DNA from: JANPJV01 sp031425695
GTDB lineage: Bacteria; Pseudomonadota; Gammaproteobacteria; Xanthomonadales; SZUA-5
Length of the DNA: 43,217 nucleotides
NCBI GenBank assembly: GCA_031425695.1
Contig: JANPJV010000242.1
Span: 1 to 43,217 of the forward strand
Reading direction: 5' to 3'
The translations under genes and the position numbers were made by a program. The first letter of the stretch is position 1. Each line of letters begins with the position of its first letter. Below are positions 9,135 to 16,805 of the stretch, piece by piece. The notes under the pieces are model-generated. The model was not told the origin of the DNA, ran no database searches, and saw only the letters and a program-made list of their open reading frames with translations.

Positions 9135-9239
9135 AGGTCCATCCTGGACCTGATCGACGCGCTCAACAAAAAATGTCATTTTTGTTTCGCTTCATTTCCG
9201 TGGCTATCGCCACTGAAATGGCGGCACATCCTTGTGCCG
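9135..9239. promoter_or_regulatory. Cluster of four inverted repeats between parA and parB
   Basis: Four consecutive palindromes occupy this gap. At 9135-9151, AGGTCCA pairs with TGGACCT over a 3-base loop. At 9165-9187 there is an AT-rich near-palindrome, AACAAAAAATG / TCATTTTTGTTT. At 9193-9220, CATTTC-c-GTGGC pairs with GCCAC-t-GAAATG over a 4-base loop. At 9222-9239, CGGCACA pairs with TGTGCCG over TCCT. None matches the usual parS 16-mer. They could be RNA hairpins that set the parA:parB ratio, or protein-binding sites; the sequence alone does not decide. Confidence 0.7.
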
Positions 9240-9269
9240 TATGAATCGAGTCTTGTGAGAGGTTCCAGA

Positions 9270-10118
9270 ATGTCGAAGAAACGAGGGCTCGGTCGCGGCC
9301 TGGAAGCGCTGCTCGGCGATGCCGGCCCGAGCGAGAACATTCCGCCGCCGATCTTGAACAGCCTGCCGGTCGAGTTGCTGCAGCCGGGCAAGTATCAGCC
9401 GCGCACGGGCATGGATCCCGAGCGGCTGGCCGAGCTCGCCGCGTCGATCCGTGCCCATGGCGTGGTGCAGCCCGTGGTGGTTCGCCGCATCGGCGCCGAT
9501 CGCTACGAAATCGTCGCTGGCGAACGCCGCTGGCGTGCGGCGCAGCAGGCCGGCCTGCACGAGCTGCCGGTGGTCGTGCGCGAGATCCCGGACCAGTCCG
9601 CGATCGCCATCGCGCTGATCGAAAACATCCAGCGCGAGGATTTGAACCCGCTCGAAGAGGCGCAGGCGCTCAAGCGGCTGATCGACGAGTTCGACATTAC
9701 CCACCAGGAAGCCGCGGATGCCGTCGGGCGCTCACGGGCTGCGGTCAGCAACCTGCTGCGCCTGCTCGAGCTCAGTCCGGAAGCGCGCCGCCTGCTGGAG
9801 GAGCGCAAGATCGACATGGGGCACGCACGCGCCCTGCTGACGCTGCCGCAGGCGCTGCAGAACCGGCTGGCCCGGGATGCCGCCGAACATGGCTGGTCGG
9901 TCCGCGAGCTCGAGGCGGAAGCGCGCAAGGCGCAGGAACAGCCGAAGCTGAAAGCCGCGCCCAAGCGCGATGCCGACGTCCAGCGGCTCGAGCAGGACCT
10001 GTCCGACAAGCTCGCGACCCGAGTCGCCATCCAGCACGGCCGTGGCGGCCGCGGCAAGCTGGTCATCGCCTACAACAGCCTCGACGAGCTTGACGGGATC
10101 CTCGCAAAGATTCACTGA
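9270..10118 (+). CDS. parB: Chromosome partitioning protein ParB (Spo0J/Noc family)
   Basis: This 282-residue CTP-dependent clamp loads at parS sites near the origin and partners with ParA. The N-terminus MSKKRGLGRGLEALLG is the canonical ParA-contacting segment. The ParB/Srx domain follows, with LAASIRAHGVVQPVVV, the GERRWRA box and IALIENIQREDLNPLEEA. A helix-turn-helix region is visible (HQEAADAVGRSRAAVSNLLR), and a C-terminal dimerisation part ends the protein. The frame is open to 9234, but ATG 9270 has GAGAGG upstream at good distance and gives the family start. It ends 10118; a family B repeat follows before the GNAT gene. Confidence 0.97.
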   Translation: MSKKRGLGRGLEALLGDAGPSENIPPPILNSLPVELLQPGKYQPRTGMDPERLAELAASIRAHGVVQPVVVRRIGADRYEIVAGERRWRAAQQAGLHELPVVVREIPDQSAIAIALIENIQREDLNPLEEAQALKRLIDEFDITHQEAADAVGRSRAAVSNLLRLLELSPEARRLLEERKIDMGHARALLTLPQALQNRLARDAAEHGWSVRELEAEARKAQEQPKLKAAPKRDADVQRLEQDLSDKLATRVAIQHGRGGRGKLVIAYNSLDELDGILAKIH

Positions 10119-10132
10119 TAGTGCGGCGTTGC

Positions 10133-10191
10133 GGGTCCAGACCTTGGTGGGTCCAGACCTTGGTGGTCCAGACCTTGTCCAGACGCTCTTT
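10133..10191. repeat. Family B repeat, copy 2, with tandem left arms
   Basis: Two exact 16-base units GGGTCCAGACCTTGGT (10133-10148 and 10149-10164) are followed by a third unit, GGTCCAGACCTTGTCC (10165-10180), then AGACGCTCTTT. This is the family B left arm with G-to-A change, repeated in tandem, without the usual inverted right arm. It lies between the parB stop and the ribosome site of the GNAT gene. Confidence 0.8.
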
Positions 10192-10196
10192 GTTTG

Positions 10197-10204
10197 AGGA
10201 GGGA
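10197..10204 (+). promoter_or_regulatory. Strong Shine-Dalgarno site deciding a TTG start
   Basis: The stretch GAGGAGGGAT lies a few bases before TTG at 10209. The upstream TTG at 10194 would run straight through this ribosome site, so the second TTG is taken as the start of the GNAT gene. Confidence 0.75.
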
Positions 10205-10208
10205 TCAA

Positions 10209-10487
10209 TTGTCCAACGCCGCCCAAGATACCGACACGGTCCGCCACGAGCCCGACCAGCACCGCTTCGTAATCGACAAGGAAGGCGCGCAGGCGGTGCT
10301 CGAATACCGCATGCCGTCGGCCACCATGATCGACTTCAACCATACCTATTCGCCAAACCAGTTCCGTGGCCAGGGTCTTGGCGGCAAGCTGGTGTCGTCC
10401 GGGGTTGCCTGGGCGCGTGCACAGGGATACGAGGTGACTGCCAGCTGCAGCTATGCAGCCGCGTGGCTACAGCGCGAGAGAGCGTAG
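10209..10487 (+). CDS. YjdJ-like GNAT-fold N-acetyltransferase, C-terminus shortened
   Basis: The 92-residue protein belongs to the small GNAT family (PF14542 type). It shows the acetyl-CoA loop pattern RGQGLGGKLV after FNHTYSPNQF, and the YEVTASCSYAAAWL strand-helix near the end. The family normally ends with a conserved R-H-P-E-Y type tail; here the protein ends WLQRERA and stops at TAG 10485-10487. That TAG is inside GTAGCCCGA, a repeat sequence that recurs downstream. I infer that the repeat replaced the last few codons. Whether activity survives is unknown. The substrate is not predictable; the family is described as small-molecule or protein acetyltransferases of unclear role. Confidence 0.8.
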   Translation: MSNAAQDTDTVRHEPDQHRFVIDKEGAQAVLEYRMPSATMIDFNHTYSPNQFRGQGLGGKLVSSGVAWARAQGYEVTASCSYAAAWLQRERA

Positions 10488-10676
10488 CCCGAACTGCGCG
10501 CGGCTTCTTGCGCGCTATCCGGGACGGTGTCACGGGATTTCCCCGGTGAGCCGCTACGCGGGTTCCGCTTGCGAATGTCGGGCTACGACGGCTTCATGCG
10601 CGCTGTCCCGGGAGGGTCTCACCAGATTTCCCCGGTGAGCCGCTACGCGGGTTCCGCTTGCGGATGTCGGGCTACA
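10485..10676. repeat. GTAGCCCGA-type repeat with 88-base tandem duplication
   Basis: Two copies in tandem begin at about 10511 and 10599 (CGCGCTATCCGGGA / CGCGCTGTCCCGGG). Each runs through ATTTCCCCGGTGAGCCGCTA to GTCGGGCTAC, and the period is 88 bases. The inverse of the end, GTAGCCCGA, stands at 10484-10492 and overlaps the GNAT stop codon. No ORF here has coding character. Confidence 0.8.
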
Positions 10677-10683
10677 GGGCGCC

Positions 10684-10959
10684 TCATCGCTCGCGGCGCA
10701 CGACCTCGTATTCGCCGTCGATGACATTGCCGTCGCTGGCGGGATTGCGACGCATGGGACGCGGCAGGATCGGCTTGCCGAACTTGAAGCGTACATAGGC
10801 CGCAGTGCCGAGCAGCGCGGCGACGCCGATCAGGGCCGCGCCCACGAAGAAGCTGAAGACCAGCACCAGCGCGGCCGCTGCGATGCCGACCAGCGCAACC
10901 AGCGCGGCCACGACGCGCGTGCCCCAGGGCACCGGTCCACTCAACATTCGCTGATTCAA
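10684..10959 (-). CDS. Small membrane protein, unknown function
   Basis: The 91-residue protein has two adjacent predicted membrane helices (about residues 15-37, VVAALVALVGIAAAALVLVFSF, and 39-56). A basic, polar tail follows (PILPRPMRRNPASDGNVIDGEYEVVRRER). The DGEYE-x-V ending resembles short inner-membrane proteins of related bacteria, but I cannot name a family. TTG 10959 is preceded by GGAG at good spacing; ATG 10947 is an alternative with a poorer ribosome site. It diverges from the Rieske gene. Confidence 0.65.
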   Translation of the reverse strand: MNQRMLSGPVPWGTRVVAALVALVGIAAAALVLVFSFFVGAALIGVAALLGTAAYVRFKFGKPILPRPMRRNPASDGNVIDGEYEVVRRER

Positions 10960-11024
10960 AGCCTGCTCCAGACATGGGTTACGCCGCTAGCATGCGGGCG
11001 ACGACAGTAAGCGCGGGTGAAGCG

Positions 11025-11354
11025 GTGAACCCTATACTTTGCCAGGATCAGGACATCCCCGAAGGCAGCGCCATCGAGCGCGACGATCCGCGCGAGGACG
11101 ACGGCACCTCGCTGATCCTGCTGCGCGCGGGCGGCAACGTCTGCGCCTACCTCAACAGCTGCCCCCACACCGGCCGCCCACTCAACTGGGCCCCCGGCCG
11201 CTTCCTCTACTCCCACGGCCAGCTCGTCTGCGCCGCGCACGGCGCCTCCTTCCGGCCAGAAGACGGTTATTGCATCGGAGGACCGTGCAAAGGCGAATCA
11301 CTGCGCAAGGTTGCGATCGAAATCGTCGCCGGGGAAGTGCGCTTGGTCATGTAG
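11025..11354 (+). CDS. Rieske [2Fe-2S] ferredoxin-like protein
   Basis: This protein of about 109 residues is a single Rieske domain. Cluster ligands are seen as C-P-H in SCPHTGRPLN and C-x2-H in LVCAAHGASF, the standard C-x-H...C-x2-H set. The chain ends GESLRKVAIEIVAGEVRLVM. Such small soluble Rieske proteins pass electrons to oxygenases or act alone; no oxygenase gene is nearby. GTG 11025 gives a family-like start (NPILCQDQDIPEG) and leaves room for a promoter against the divergent gene. ATG 10974 and 10992 are in frame and cannot be excluded. Confidence 0.85.
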   Translation: MNPILCQDQDIPEGSAIERDDPREDDGTSLILLRAGGNVCAYLNSCPHTGRPLNWAPGRFLYSHGQLVCAAHGASFRPEDGYCIGGPCKGESLRKVAIEIVAGEVRLVM

Positions 11355-11361
11355 GAAAAGC

Positions 11362-11470
11362 GGGTGTCGGTGTCGGTTGTCGGTTTCGGGAAATCAAAAG
11401 CAGGGGGTGGTAGGCCCGCAATCGACTTCCGCGCAGCCTCTTCCGACACCGACAACCGACACCGAAACCA
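11362..11470. repeat. Family C hexamer-stem inverted repeat, copy 3
   Basis: The left arm (11362-11389) is GGTGTCGGTGTCGGTTGTCGG-like hexamer DNA. The right arm (11443-11470) is its complement, CCGACACCGACAACCGACAC and on. The loop of about 53 bases is unrelated to other copies. It fills the convergent gap between the Rieske gene (stop 11354) and the permease gene (stop 11474). Confidence 0.85.
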
Positions 11471-11473
11471 AGC

Positions 11474-13312
11474 TCAGAACACCAGCCGCACCATCACCAC
11501 CGAAACGATGATGAAGAGGATCGTGAGGGGCAGGCCGATGCGGAGGAAGTCGCGGCTGCGGTAGCCACCGGGTCCGCCGATGAGGGAGTTGACGGCGTTG
11601 CTGGCGGTGAGGAAGTTGTTCGATGCGCCGAGCGCGGCGATGAGGGCGAATTCGACCGGATCGGCGTTGGCGGCGAGCGCGATGTTGACCGCCATCGGCA
11701 CCATCAGCACGGTGGCGCCGACCTGCGAGATGGCCATTGCGGCGAGCGCGGAGACGATAGCCAGCGCGACCTGCATCAGCCACACCGGCCAGTCACCGAT
11801 GTAGACACTGAGTTCCTGGGCAATGAAGGCGGCGGTGCCAGTGCTATCGATGGCGACCCCGAGCGGGATCAGGCACGCGAGCAGGAATACCGTTTTCCAG
11901 CTGATCGCCTTGTAGGCTTCTTCCATGCTGATCACGCCGGTGAGCAGCATGCCGACCGCACCCGCGAGCAGCGCGATCGGCAGCGGGAAATGCCCGACCA
12001 GCGCCAATACGAAACCGAGCACGAAGAAGATCAGCGCGTTCCACAGCTTGTGCGGGCGCTGTTCTTCCTTCGGGAAGTCGGTGACGACGACGAAGTCCTT
12101 TTCGTGCGAGTGCTCGGCGAGCTCGGGCCAGCCGCTGTGCAGGACCAGGCAATCGCCCGGCTTGACCTCGATGCTGCGGATGTCTTCGCGAAAGACCTCG
12201 TCGCCGCGATTGAGCGCGAGTGGCGAAATCCCGTAGCGCTTGCGCAGGCGCAGCTCGCCAATGGTCTTGCCGACGAAGCGCGAGCCCGGCGGCACCACCG
12301 CCTCGGAAATGCCGGAGCGGGCCGGATTGAACGCGTCTTCGAGCAGGCGCAGGTTGCCGCTCAGGCGCAGCCCGTGCTGGCGCGCGTACTTTTCGACCGA
12401 CTCGCGCGCACCGAGCGCGCCGAGCGCGGCGCCGGTGTTGAGCAGGTGGTCGCCTGGCGGGGCTACGCGCAGTCCCTGGTTGTCCTTGACCGCGAGGATC
12501 AGCGGCGCGCCGGCGAGGGTTTCTGCGTCCTGGATGCTGATTCCGATGAGCGTGCTGCCGGCATCCACGACGAGCTCGAACATTTCGCCGCGGATGCCAT
12601 AGACCTGTTCGAAATAGCTCGCGGTGGTGCCTGGGGTGACTGGCAGCCGGTCTTCTTCGGCTGCCAGGCGCGGGCCGGCGTAGAAGCGGAAATAGGCAAT
12701 CCCGACGAGAAACAGCGCCAGGCCCACGGGCAGCACCGCGAACAGCGGCAACGCGCGCAGCGATTCGGCGCCGGAAGGCAGGTTGCGGTTGGCCGCCAGC
12801 AACAGGTCGTTGAGCAGGATCATCGGCGAGTTGCCGACCATGCTCATGGTGCCGCCCAGGACCACGCAGAAGGCCATCGGCATCAGCAGGTGCGCCAGCG
12901 GGTAGCCGGTGCGCGCGGCAATCCGACTGGCAACCGGCAGGAACAGCGCGACCACCGCCGGGTTCTGCATGAAGGCGCTGATCGTGCCCGAGACCAGGCA
13001 TAGCGCGACGAGCAGGCGCTGCTGCTCGCCCTTGGACAGCTTGAGAATCAAGCTCGCGGCGTGTTCCATGACCCCGGTGCGGTCGAGCCCGGCGCCGAGC
13101 ACCATGACCGCGAGGATCGACATCACCGCGTTCGAGGCAAAACCGTCGAACAGCGCTTCGGCCGGCACCAGCTGGGTCAAGCCCAGCACGACCAGGATCG
13201 CCAGCGCAGCGACATCCGATGACACCCACTCACGCACGAACAGGATCACGGTGAGGGCCAGGATCGCCAGCACCAGCGCCATGTCGAACGAGAGCGTCAG
13301 CGCCCCATCCAT
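11474..13312 (-). CDS. SLC13-family (DASS) permease with internal TrkA-C/RCK domains
   Basis: The 612-residue inner-membrane transporter is split by a soluble insert. The N-terminal membrane half (about 10-205) includes FMQNPAVVALFLPV and the GGTMSMVGNSPMILL stretch. The insert at about 225-410 holds two TrkA-C-like domains (GISIQDAETLAGAPLILAVK and KTIGELRLRKRYGISPLALN). The C-terminal membrane half contains SQVGATVLMVPMAVN and ALGASNNFLTASNAVN. Family members with this layout carry dicarboxylates, sulfate or other anions; the substrate cannot be read from the sequence. The RCK-like domains suggest nucleotide or ion gating. It is transcribed alone, and its stop is next to a family C hairpin. 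Confidence 0.9.
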   Translation of the reverse strand: MDGALTLSFDMALVLAILALTVILFVREWVSSDVAALAILVVLGLTQLVPAEALFDGFASNAVMSILAVMVLGAGLDRTGVMEHAASLILKLSKGEQQRLLVALCLVSGTISAFMQNPAVVALFLPVASRIAARTGYPLAHLLMPMAFCVVLGGTMSMVGNSPMILLNDLLLAANRNLPSGAESLRALPLFAVLPVGLALFLVGIAYFRFYAGPRLAAEEDRLPVTPGTTASYFEQVYGIRGEMFELVVDAGSTLIGISIQDAETLAGAPLILAVKDNQGLRVAPPGDHLLNTGAALGALGARESVEKYARQHGLRLSGNLRLLEDAFNPARSGISEAVVPPGSRFVGKTIGELRLRKRYGISPLALNRGDEVFREDIRSIEVKPGDCLVLHSGWPELAEHSHEKDFVVVTDFPKEEQRPHKLWNALIFFVLGFVLALVGHFPLPIALLAGAVGMLLTGVISMEEAYKAISWKTVFLLACLIPLGVAIDSTGTAAFIAQELSVYIGDWPVWLMQVALAIVSALAAMAISQVGATVLMVPMAVNIALAANADPVEFALIAALGASNNFLTASNAVNSLIGGPGGYRSRDFLRIGLPLTILFIIVSVVMVRLVF

Positions 13313-13380
13313 CCCTTGTTGCTCACCCTTGCCGGGCCGGACCCGGATAACCCGATATTAAAAGGATGTTAAGGGGTGTG

Positions 13381-13470
13381 GTAGGTCATGTTGACCGCGC
13401 AGCGGTCTACTTGACGCTTTCCGTTCAAGAAGCCGTCAAGTAGCCCGCTGGCGCGGGCAACATGACCTAC
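13381..13470. repeat. Family A palindromic repeat, copy 2
   Basis: GTAGGTCATGTTG at 13381 pairs with CAACATGACCTAC ending at 13470. Inner arms are CTACTTGACG / CGTCAAGTAG, each half with a CCGC-type small hairpin. It lies 16 bases after the trmB stop, between trmB and the start of the permease gene (both minus strand). Confidence 0.9.
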
Positions 13471-13486
13471 AAGAGCAATCCCGGCC

Positions 13487-14245
13487 TCAAATCTGAAACT
13501 TGTCGCGCTCCACCGCGCGTTCCAGGTCTGCCACCACCTCCGTCCGCACATACACCAGATCCCACACCCCGTGCCCGAGCTTGAGGCCGCGACGCTCGAA
13601 GTGGGTTTCAATGCGGCCCTCGGGCTTGGGCACGTAGCCGGCTTCACCACCTGTGTTGACGAACAGCGAACTGGGGTCGATGACCTTGCGCATCCAGCGG
13701 GCGTACTGCTCCCAGTCGGTGGCCAGGTGAAAATGGCCGCCGGGCTTGAGGCGGCTGGCGATGAGCTCGATGAAATCGGGCTGGACGATGCGGCGTTTTT
13801 TCTGCTTCGTTTTCGGCCAGGGATCAGGGAAGTACAGCCGCACTTCGTCGAGGCTTCCGGGCGCGATGCTGGTGCGCAGGACGGCGACGGCATCGGCGCA
13901 GATGATGCGCACGTTCTCGATTTCGCGGCCGGTGAGGATGTGCAGCAGGTGGCCGACGCCCGGCAGGTGGACTTCGACGCCCAGGTAATTGCGCGAAGGA
14001 TCCGCCGCAGCCGCCGCAGCCAGTGCCTCGCCGTTGCCGAAGCCAATCTCCAGCACGACTGGCCGATCTTCCGCGAACCAGCGCGCGGGCTCGTCCAGCG
14101 CACACGGCCATTCAATGCCGAAGCGCGTCCAGTCGTGCGTGAGCGCATCGCGCTGGGCAATGGTCATGCGCCCCTTGCGGCGCACGAAGCTCTTGATTGT
14201 AGCCGCCAGGTCGCGCGCGACTGGCGGTGTCTCCGCCTCGCTCAT
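13487..14245 (-). CDS. trmB: tRNA (guanine-N7-)-methyltransferase
   Basis: The 252-residue SAM-dependent enzyme makes m7G46 in tRNA variable loops. The SAM-binding motif EIGFGNGEAL is at about 66-75, the family motif YFPDPWPKTKQKKRRI follows, then HLATDWEQYARWM and the ETHFERRGLKLGH ending. Length matches the gammaproteobacterial enzyme. Its start ATG overlaps the thiG stop (ATGA), so translation is probably coupled. The thiG-trmB order is also known from Xanthomonas relatives. Confidence 0.96.
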   Translation of the reverse strand: MSEAETPPVARDLAATIKSFVRRKGRMTIAQRDALTHDWTRFGIEWPCALDEPARWFAEDRPVVLEIGFGNGEALAAAAAADPSRNYLGVEVHLPGVGHLLHILTGREIENVRIICADAVAVLRTSIAPGSLDEVRLYFPDPWPKTKQKKRRIVQPDFIELIASRLKPGGHFHLATDWEQYARWMRKVIDPSSLFVNTGGEAGYVPKPEGRIETHFERRGLKLGHGVWDLVYVRTEVVADLERAVERDKFQI

Positions 14246-15033
14246 TCGATCATTCCGGCGGTCGGCGACGACGCGTTCGCGAAGCGTTTGCGCTCGATGC
14301 GGCCGGCCAGGAAGGCCTCGCGCCCGGCCTCGATGGCCTTGCGCATCGCACTCGCCATCAGCACCGGATCGCGGGCGCCGGCGATCGCGGTGTTCATGAG
14401 CACACCGTCGCAGCCGAGCTCCATTGCGACGGCCGCATCGGAGGCGGTGCCGACACCGGCATCGACCAGGATCGGGACAGTCTTTTCTTCGACGATCGTG
14501 AGAATGTTGTACGGATTGCGGATGCCGAGTCCCGAGCCGATCGGCGCCGCGAGCGGCATCACGGCCACGCAGCCCATCTTCGCGAACTCGCGGGCGACGA
14601 TTGGATCGTCGTTGGTGTAGACCATCACCTGGAAGCCCTCGCGCACCAGGATCTCGGTGGCCTTGAGCGTTTGCACGACGTCCGGAAACAGCGTCTTGAG
14701 GTCGGCCAGCACCTCGAGCTTGACCAGCGCATGCCCATCGAGCAGTTCACGCGCCAGCCGTGCGGTACGCACCGCCTCGTCCGCCGTGAAGCAGCCGGCG
14801 GTATTCGGCAGGATCGTGTAGCGATCGGGTGGCAACACATCCAGCAGGTTCGGCTGGCTCTTGTCCTGCCCGATATTGGTACGCCGGATCGCCACCGTCA
14901 CGATCTGCGCCCCCGCCGCCTCCGTGGCGAGCCGCGTCTCCGTCAAATCCTTGAACTTCCCCGTCCCGGTCAACAACCGCGACCGGTACGACACCCCGGC
15001 AATGATCAGCGGGTCATGGATGGAGTCGGTCAT
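14242..15033 (-). CDS. thiG: Thiazole synthase ThiG
   Basis: The 263-residue TIM-barrel enzyme builds the thiazole phosphate of thiamine from deoxyxylulose phosphate, ThiS-thiocarboxylate and dehydroglycine. The substrate-binding lysine lies in ALVKLEVLAD; the phosphate-binding end shows VPILVDAGVGTASDAAVAMELGCDGVLMNTA split over two loops. The TGTGKF start region and RRTNIG are typical. The start ATG overlaps nothing, and the upstream 150 bases hold only a family A repeat. The sulfur carrier gene thiS, often directly upstream of thiG, is not here. Confidence 0.96.
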   Translation of the reverse strand: MTDSIHDPLIIAGVSYRSRLLTGTGKFKDLTETRLATEAAGAQIVTVAIRRTNIGQDKSQPNLLDVLPPDRYTILPNTAGCFTADEAVRTARLARELLDGHALVKLEVLADLKTLFPDVVQTLKATEILVREGFQVMVYTNDDPIVAREFAKMGCVAVMPLAAPIGSGLGIRNPYNILTIVEEKTVPILVDAGVGTASDAAVAMELGCDGVLMNTAIAGARDPVLMASAMRKAIEAGREAFLAGRIERKRFANASSPTAGMIE

Positions 15034-15097
15034 GGGCTCAGCCTTGAAAACACAGGCGGGGGAGACTAGCAGTCGGAAGGAGCTTCGATCCGCTGTT

Positions 15098-15187
15098 GTA
15101 GGTCATGTTGCCTGCGACAGCAGGCTACTTGACGTTCCCCACGAAGAGCCGTCAAGTAGCCCGCTGTCGCGGGCAACATGACCTACG
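15098..15187. repeat. Family A palindromic repeat, copy 3
   Basis: GTAGGTCATGTTG (15098) pairs with CAACATGACCTACG (to 15187). Its end overlaps the MATE gene: the MATE stop codon TAG (15185-15183 on the minus strand) is the TAG of GTAGGTCATG. It lies between the MATE stop and the thiG start. Confidence 0.9.
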
Positions 15188-16556
15188 TTTGGTGTGCTTC
15201 GGCACGCAACCTTTTCAGCGTCGACGCAAAGCGCCAGTTGAGCAAAATGGCGGCCATGGTGAGGCCGGCGATGAAGCCGATCCACAAGCCGGGGGCGCCG
15301 CCGCCGAGGGTGAAGCCGAGCAGCCAGGACAGCGGGAAGCCGATGCCCCAGTAGGCGAAGGCAGTGATGATCATCGGGAAGCGGGTGTCCTTGAGGCCGC
15401 GCAGGGCGCCGGCGGCGACGACCTGTATACCGTCGGAGAGCTGGAAGATCCCGGCGAGGAACATGAGCTGCACGGCCAGTGGTACCAGCGCTTCGGCCCC
15501 GGGGGCGTACAGGCGCGTGATCTGCGCGGCAAAAACGATCATCACGGTTGCCGAGAACACTTGCGTACCGAGCGCGAGGACCAGTCCCGACAGCCCAGCG
15601 GCGCGCACGCCCGGGATGTCGTTGGCGCCGCGCGCGTGGCCGACGCGCACGGTGACCGCCTGGGCGAGCCCGAGCGGGATCATGAACGCGACCGAGGCGA
15701 CATTGATCGCAATCTGATGGGCCGCGGCCCAGTCGCCGCCGATGCGGCCCATCAGCAGCGCGACCACGATGAACAGGCCGCCCTCCATCTGCCAGGCAAA
15801 AGCCATCGGCAGGCCAACGGCGAGCAGCGCCTTGATCGGCTCTGCCTGCGGCCGCTCCAGCACCAGCAGCGAGCCGAAGCGGCGGAAAAACTCGGCGCGC
15901 TGCAAATACAGCGCCAGGCCGACGCTCTCCAGGAACAGCGCGAGCGCAGTCCCAAGGCCGAGGCCGAAGGTACCGAGCGCTGGAATGGGCCCAAAGCCGA
16001 AGGCGAGCGCCCAGGCAATCGGGATCAAGATCATGAGGCCAGCGAACGCCGCAACCATGCCCGGCTTGGTACGCCCAAGGCCGTCGGAAAAGCCGCGCAG
16101 CACGAAAAACGCCGCAAGCCCGGGACCGGCAAAACCGACACCCCGCAGGAAGTCGCTTGCATACGGCAGCAGCGCCGCGTCGATGTTGATCGCGACCAGC
16201 AGCGCGCGGGCGTTGAAGCACACCAGCATCATCGTGAGCGCCAGTACGATGGCGATCCACCAAGCCTGGCGCACGCGCGGGGCGATTTCGTCGTAGCGAC
16301 CGGCGCCGAAGAGCTGGGCAACCGTCGGCGTGACAGCACCCAGCGTGCCAATGGTCAGCAGCAGGGCGAAGCTGTAGACCGCACCGCCGACCGCGACACC
16401 GCCGAGCTGCGCTGCGCCCAGGCGGCCGGCAATCAGACTGTCGGCAACGCTGATGCCCATCGCGGAGACTTGGCCCACGATCAATGGCGCGGCCAGTCGA
16501 AAGGTGGCCCCGACCTCGGCTGCAAAGGGATGGCGATCTACAGGAGCGGACAACAT
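15183..16556 (-). CDS. MATE family multidrug/sodium antiporter (NorM-like)
   Basis: The 457-residue inner-membrane exporter has about 12 hydrophobic segments in two homologous halves. Family features include PLIVGQVSAMGISVADSLIAG near the start, GTLGAVTPTVAQLFGAGR, and AAHQIAINVASVAFMIPLGL in the second half. Such proteins expel cationic drugs or dyes using Na+ or H+. The start ATG has CAGGAGCGG-like DNA (in the order TCCGCTCCTG on the plus strand) upstream, a good ribosome site. The stop codon is supplied by the adjoining family A repeat. It is likely transcribed separately from thiG-trmB. Confidence 0.93.
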   Translation of the reverse strand: MLSAPVDRHPFAAEVGATFRLAAPLIVGQVSAMGISVADSLIAGRLGAAQLGGVAVGGAVYSFALLLTIGTLGAVTPTVAQLFGAGRYDEIAPRVRQAWWIAIVLALTMMLVCFNARALLVAINIDAALLPYASDFLRGVGFAGPGLAAFFVLRGFSDGLGRTKPGMVAAFAGLMILIPIAWALAFGFGPIPALGTFGLGLGTALALFLESVGLALYLQRAEFFRRFGSLLVLERPQAEPIKALLAVGLPMAFAWQMEGGLFIVVALLMGRIGGDWAAAHQIAINVASVAFMIPLGLAQAVTVRVGHARGANDIPGVRAAGLSGLVLALGTQVFSATVMIVFAAQITRLYAPGAEALVPLAVQLMFLAGIFQLSDGIQVVAAGALRGLKDTRFPMIITAFAYWGIGFPLSWLLGFTLGGGAPGLWIGFIAGLTMAAILLNWRFASTLKRLRAEAHQT

Positions 16557-16595
16557 GCGCTTACATCGCGACGAGGGCCGCGTATCTTACGGGTC

Positions 16596-16795
16596 TTGAG
16601 GAAGCTGGTTCCTGGTTCGTGTTTGATCCGCCATCAACCAATACCGCTTTGAGGAAGCTGGTTCCTGGGGTTGGAGTTGACAAGAGCTGAAGACCTACGC
16701 CAAACCGACACCGCCTTTGCCCACCAACACCACACCAACGACCAACACCGCCTTGATGCCAACATCGACACCAAGCACCAACACCGCTTTTTTCG
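16596..16795. repeat. Direct repeat and ACCAACACC-rich tract before the SDR gene
   Basis: The 20-mer TTGAGGAAGCTGGTTCCTGG occurs at 16596-16615 and again at 16649-16668. From about 16691 to 16790 the DNA is a loose tandem of CCAACACC/CCGACACC units. It recalls the right arm of family C, but no equally good left arm exists. The frame through it is open but its translation is low-complexity, and I do not call it coding. Confidence 0.6.
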
Positions 16796-16805
16796 GGAGC
16801 CACGC

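Noticed and set aside
9133..9269. Possible parS site between parA and parB
   Set aside because: None of the palindromes resembles the conserved TGTTTCACGTGAAACA-type 16-mer; I found no match elsewhere in the window either.
10485..10676. CRISPR-like array
   Set aside because: Only two tandem 88-base units without short repeats and unique spacers, and no cas genes.
14242..15033. TPP riboswitch ahead of thiG
   Set aside because: The upstream DNA is a family A palindrome; I could not find the conserved THI-box core.
16671..16805. Longer N-terminus for the SDR protein
   Set aside because: It would put a low-complexity tract before the Rossmann loop; ATG 16806 gives the normal family start.
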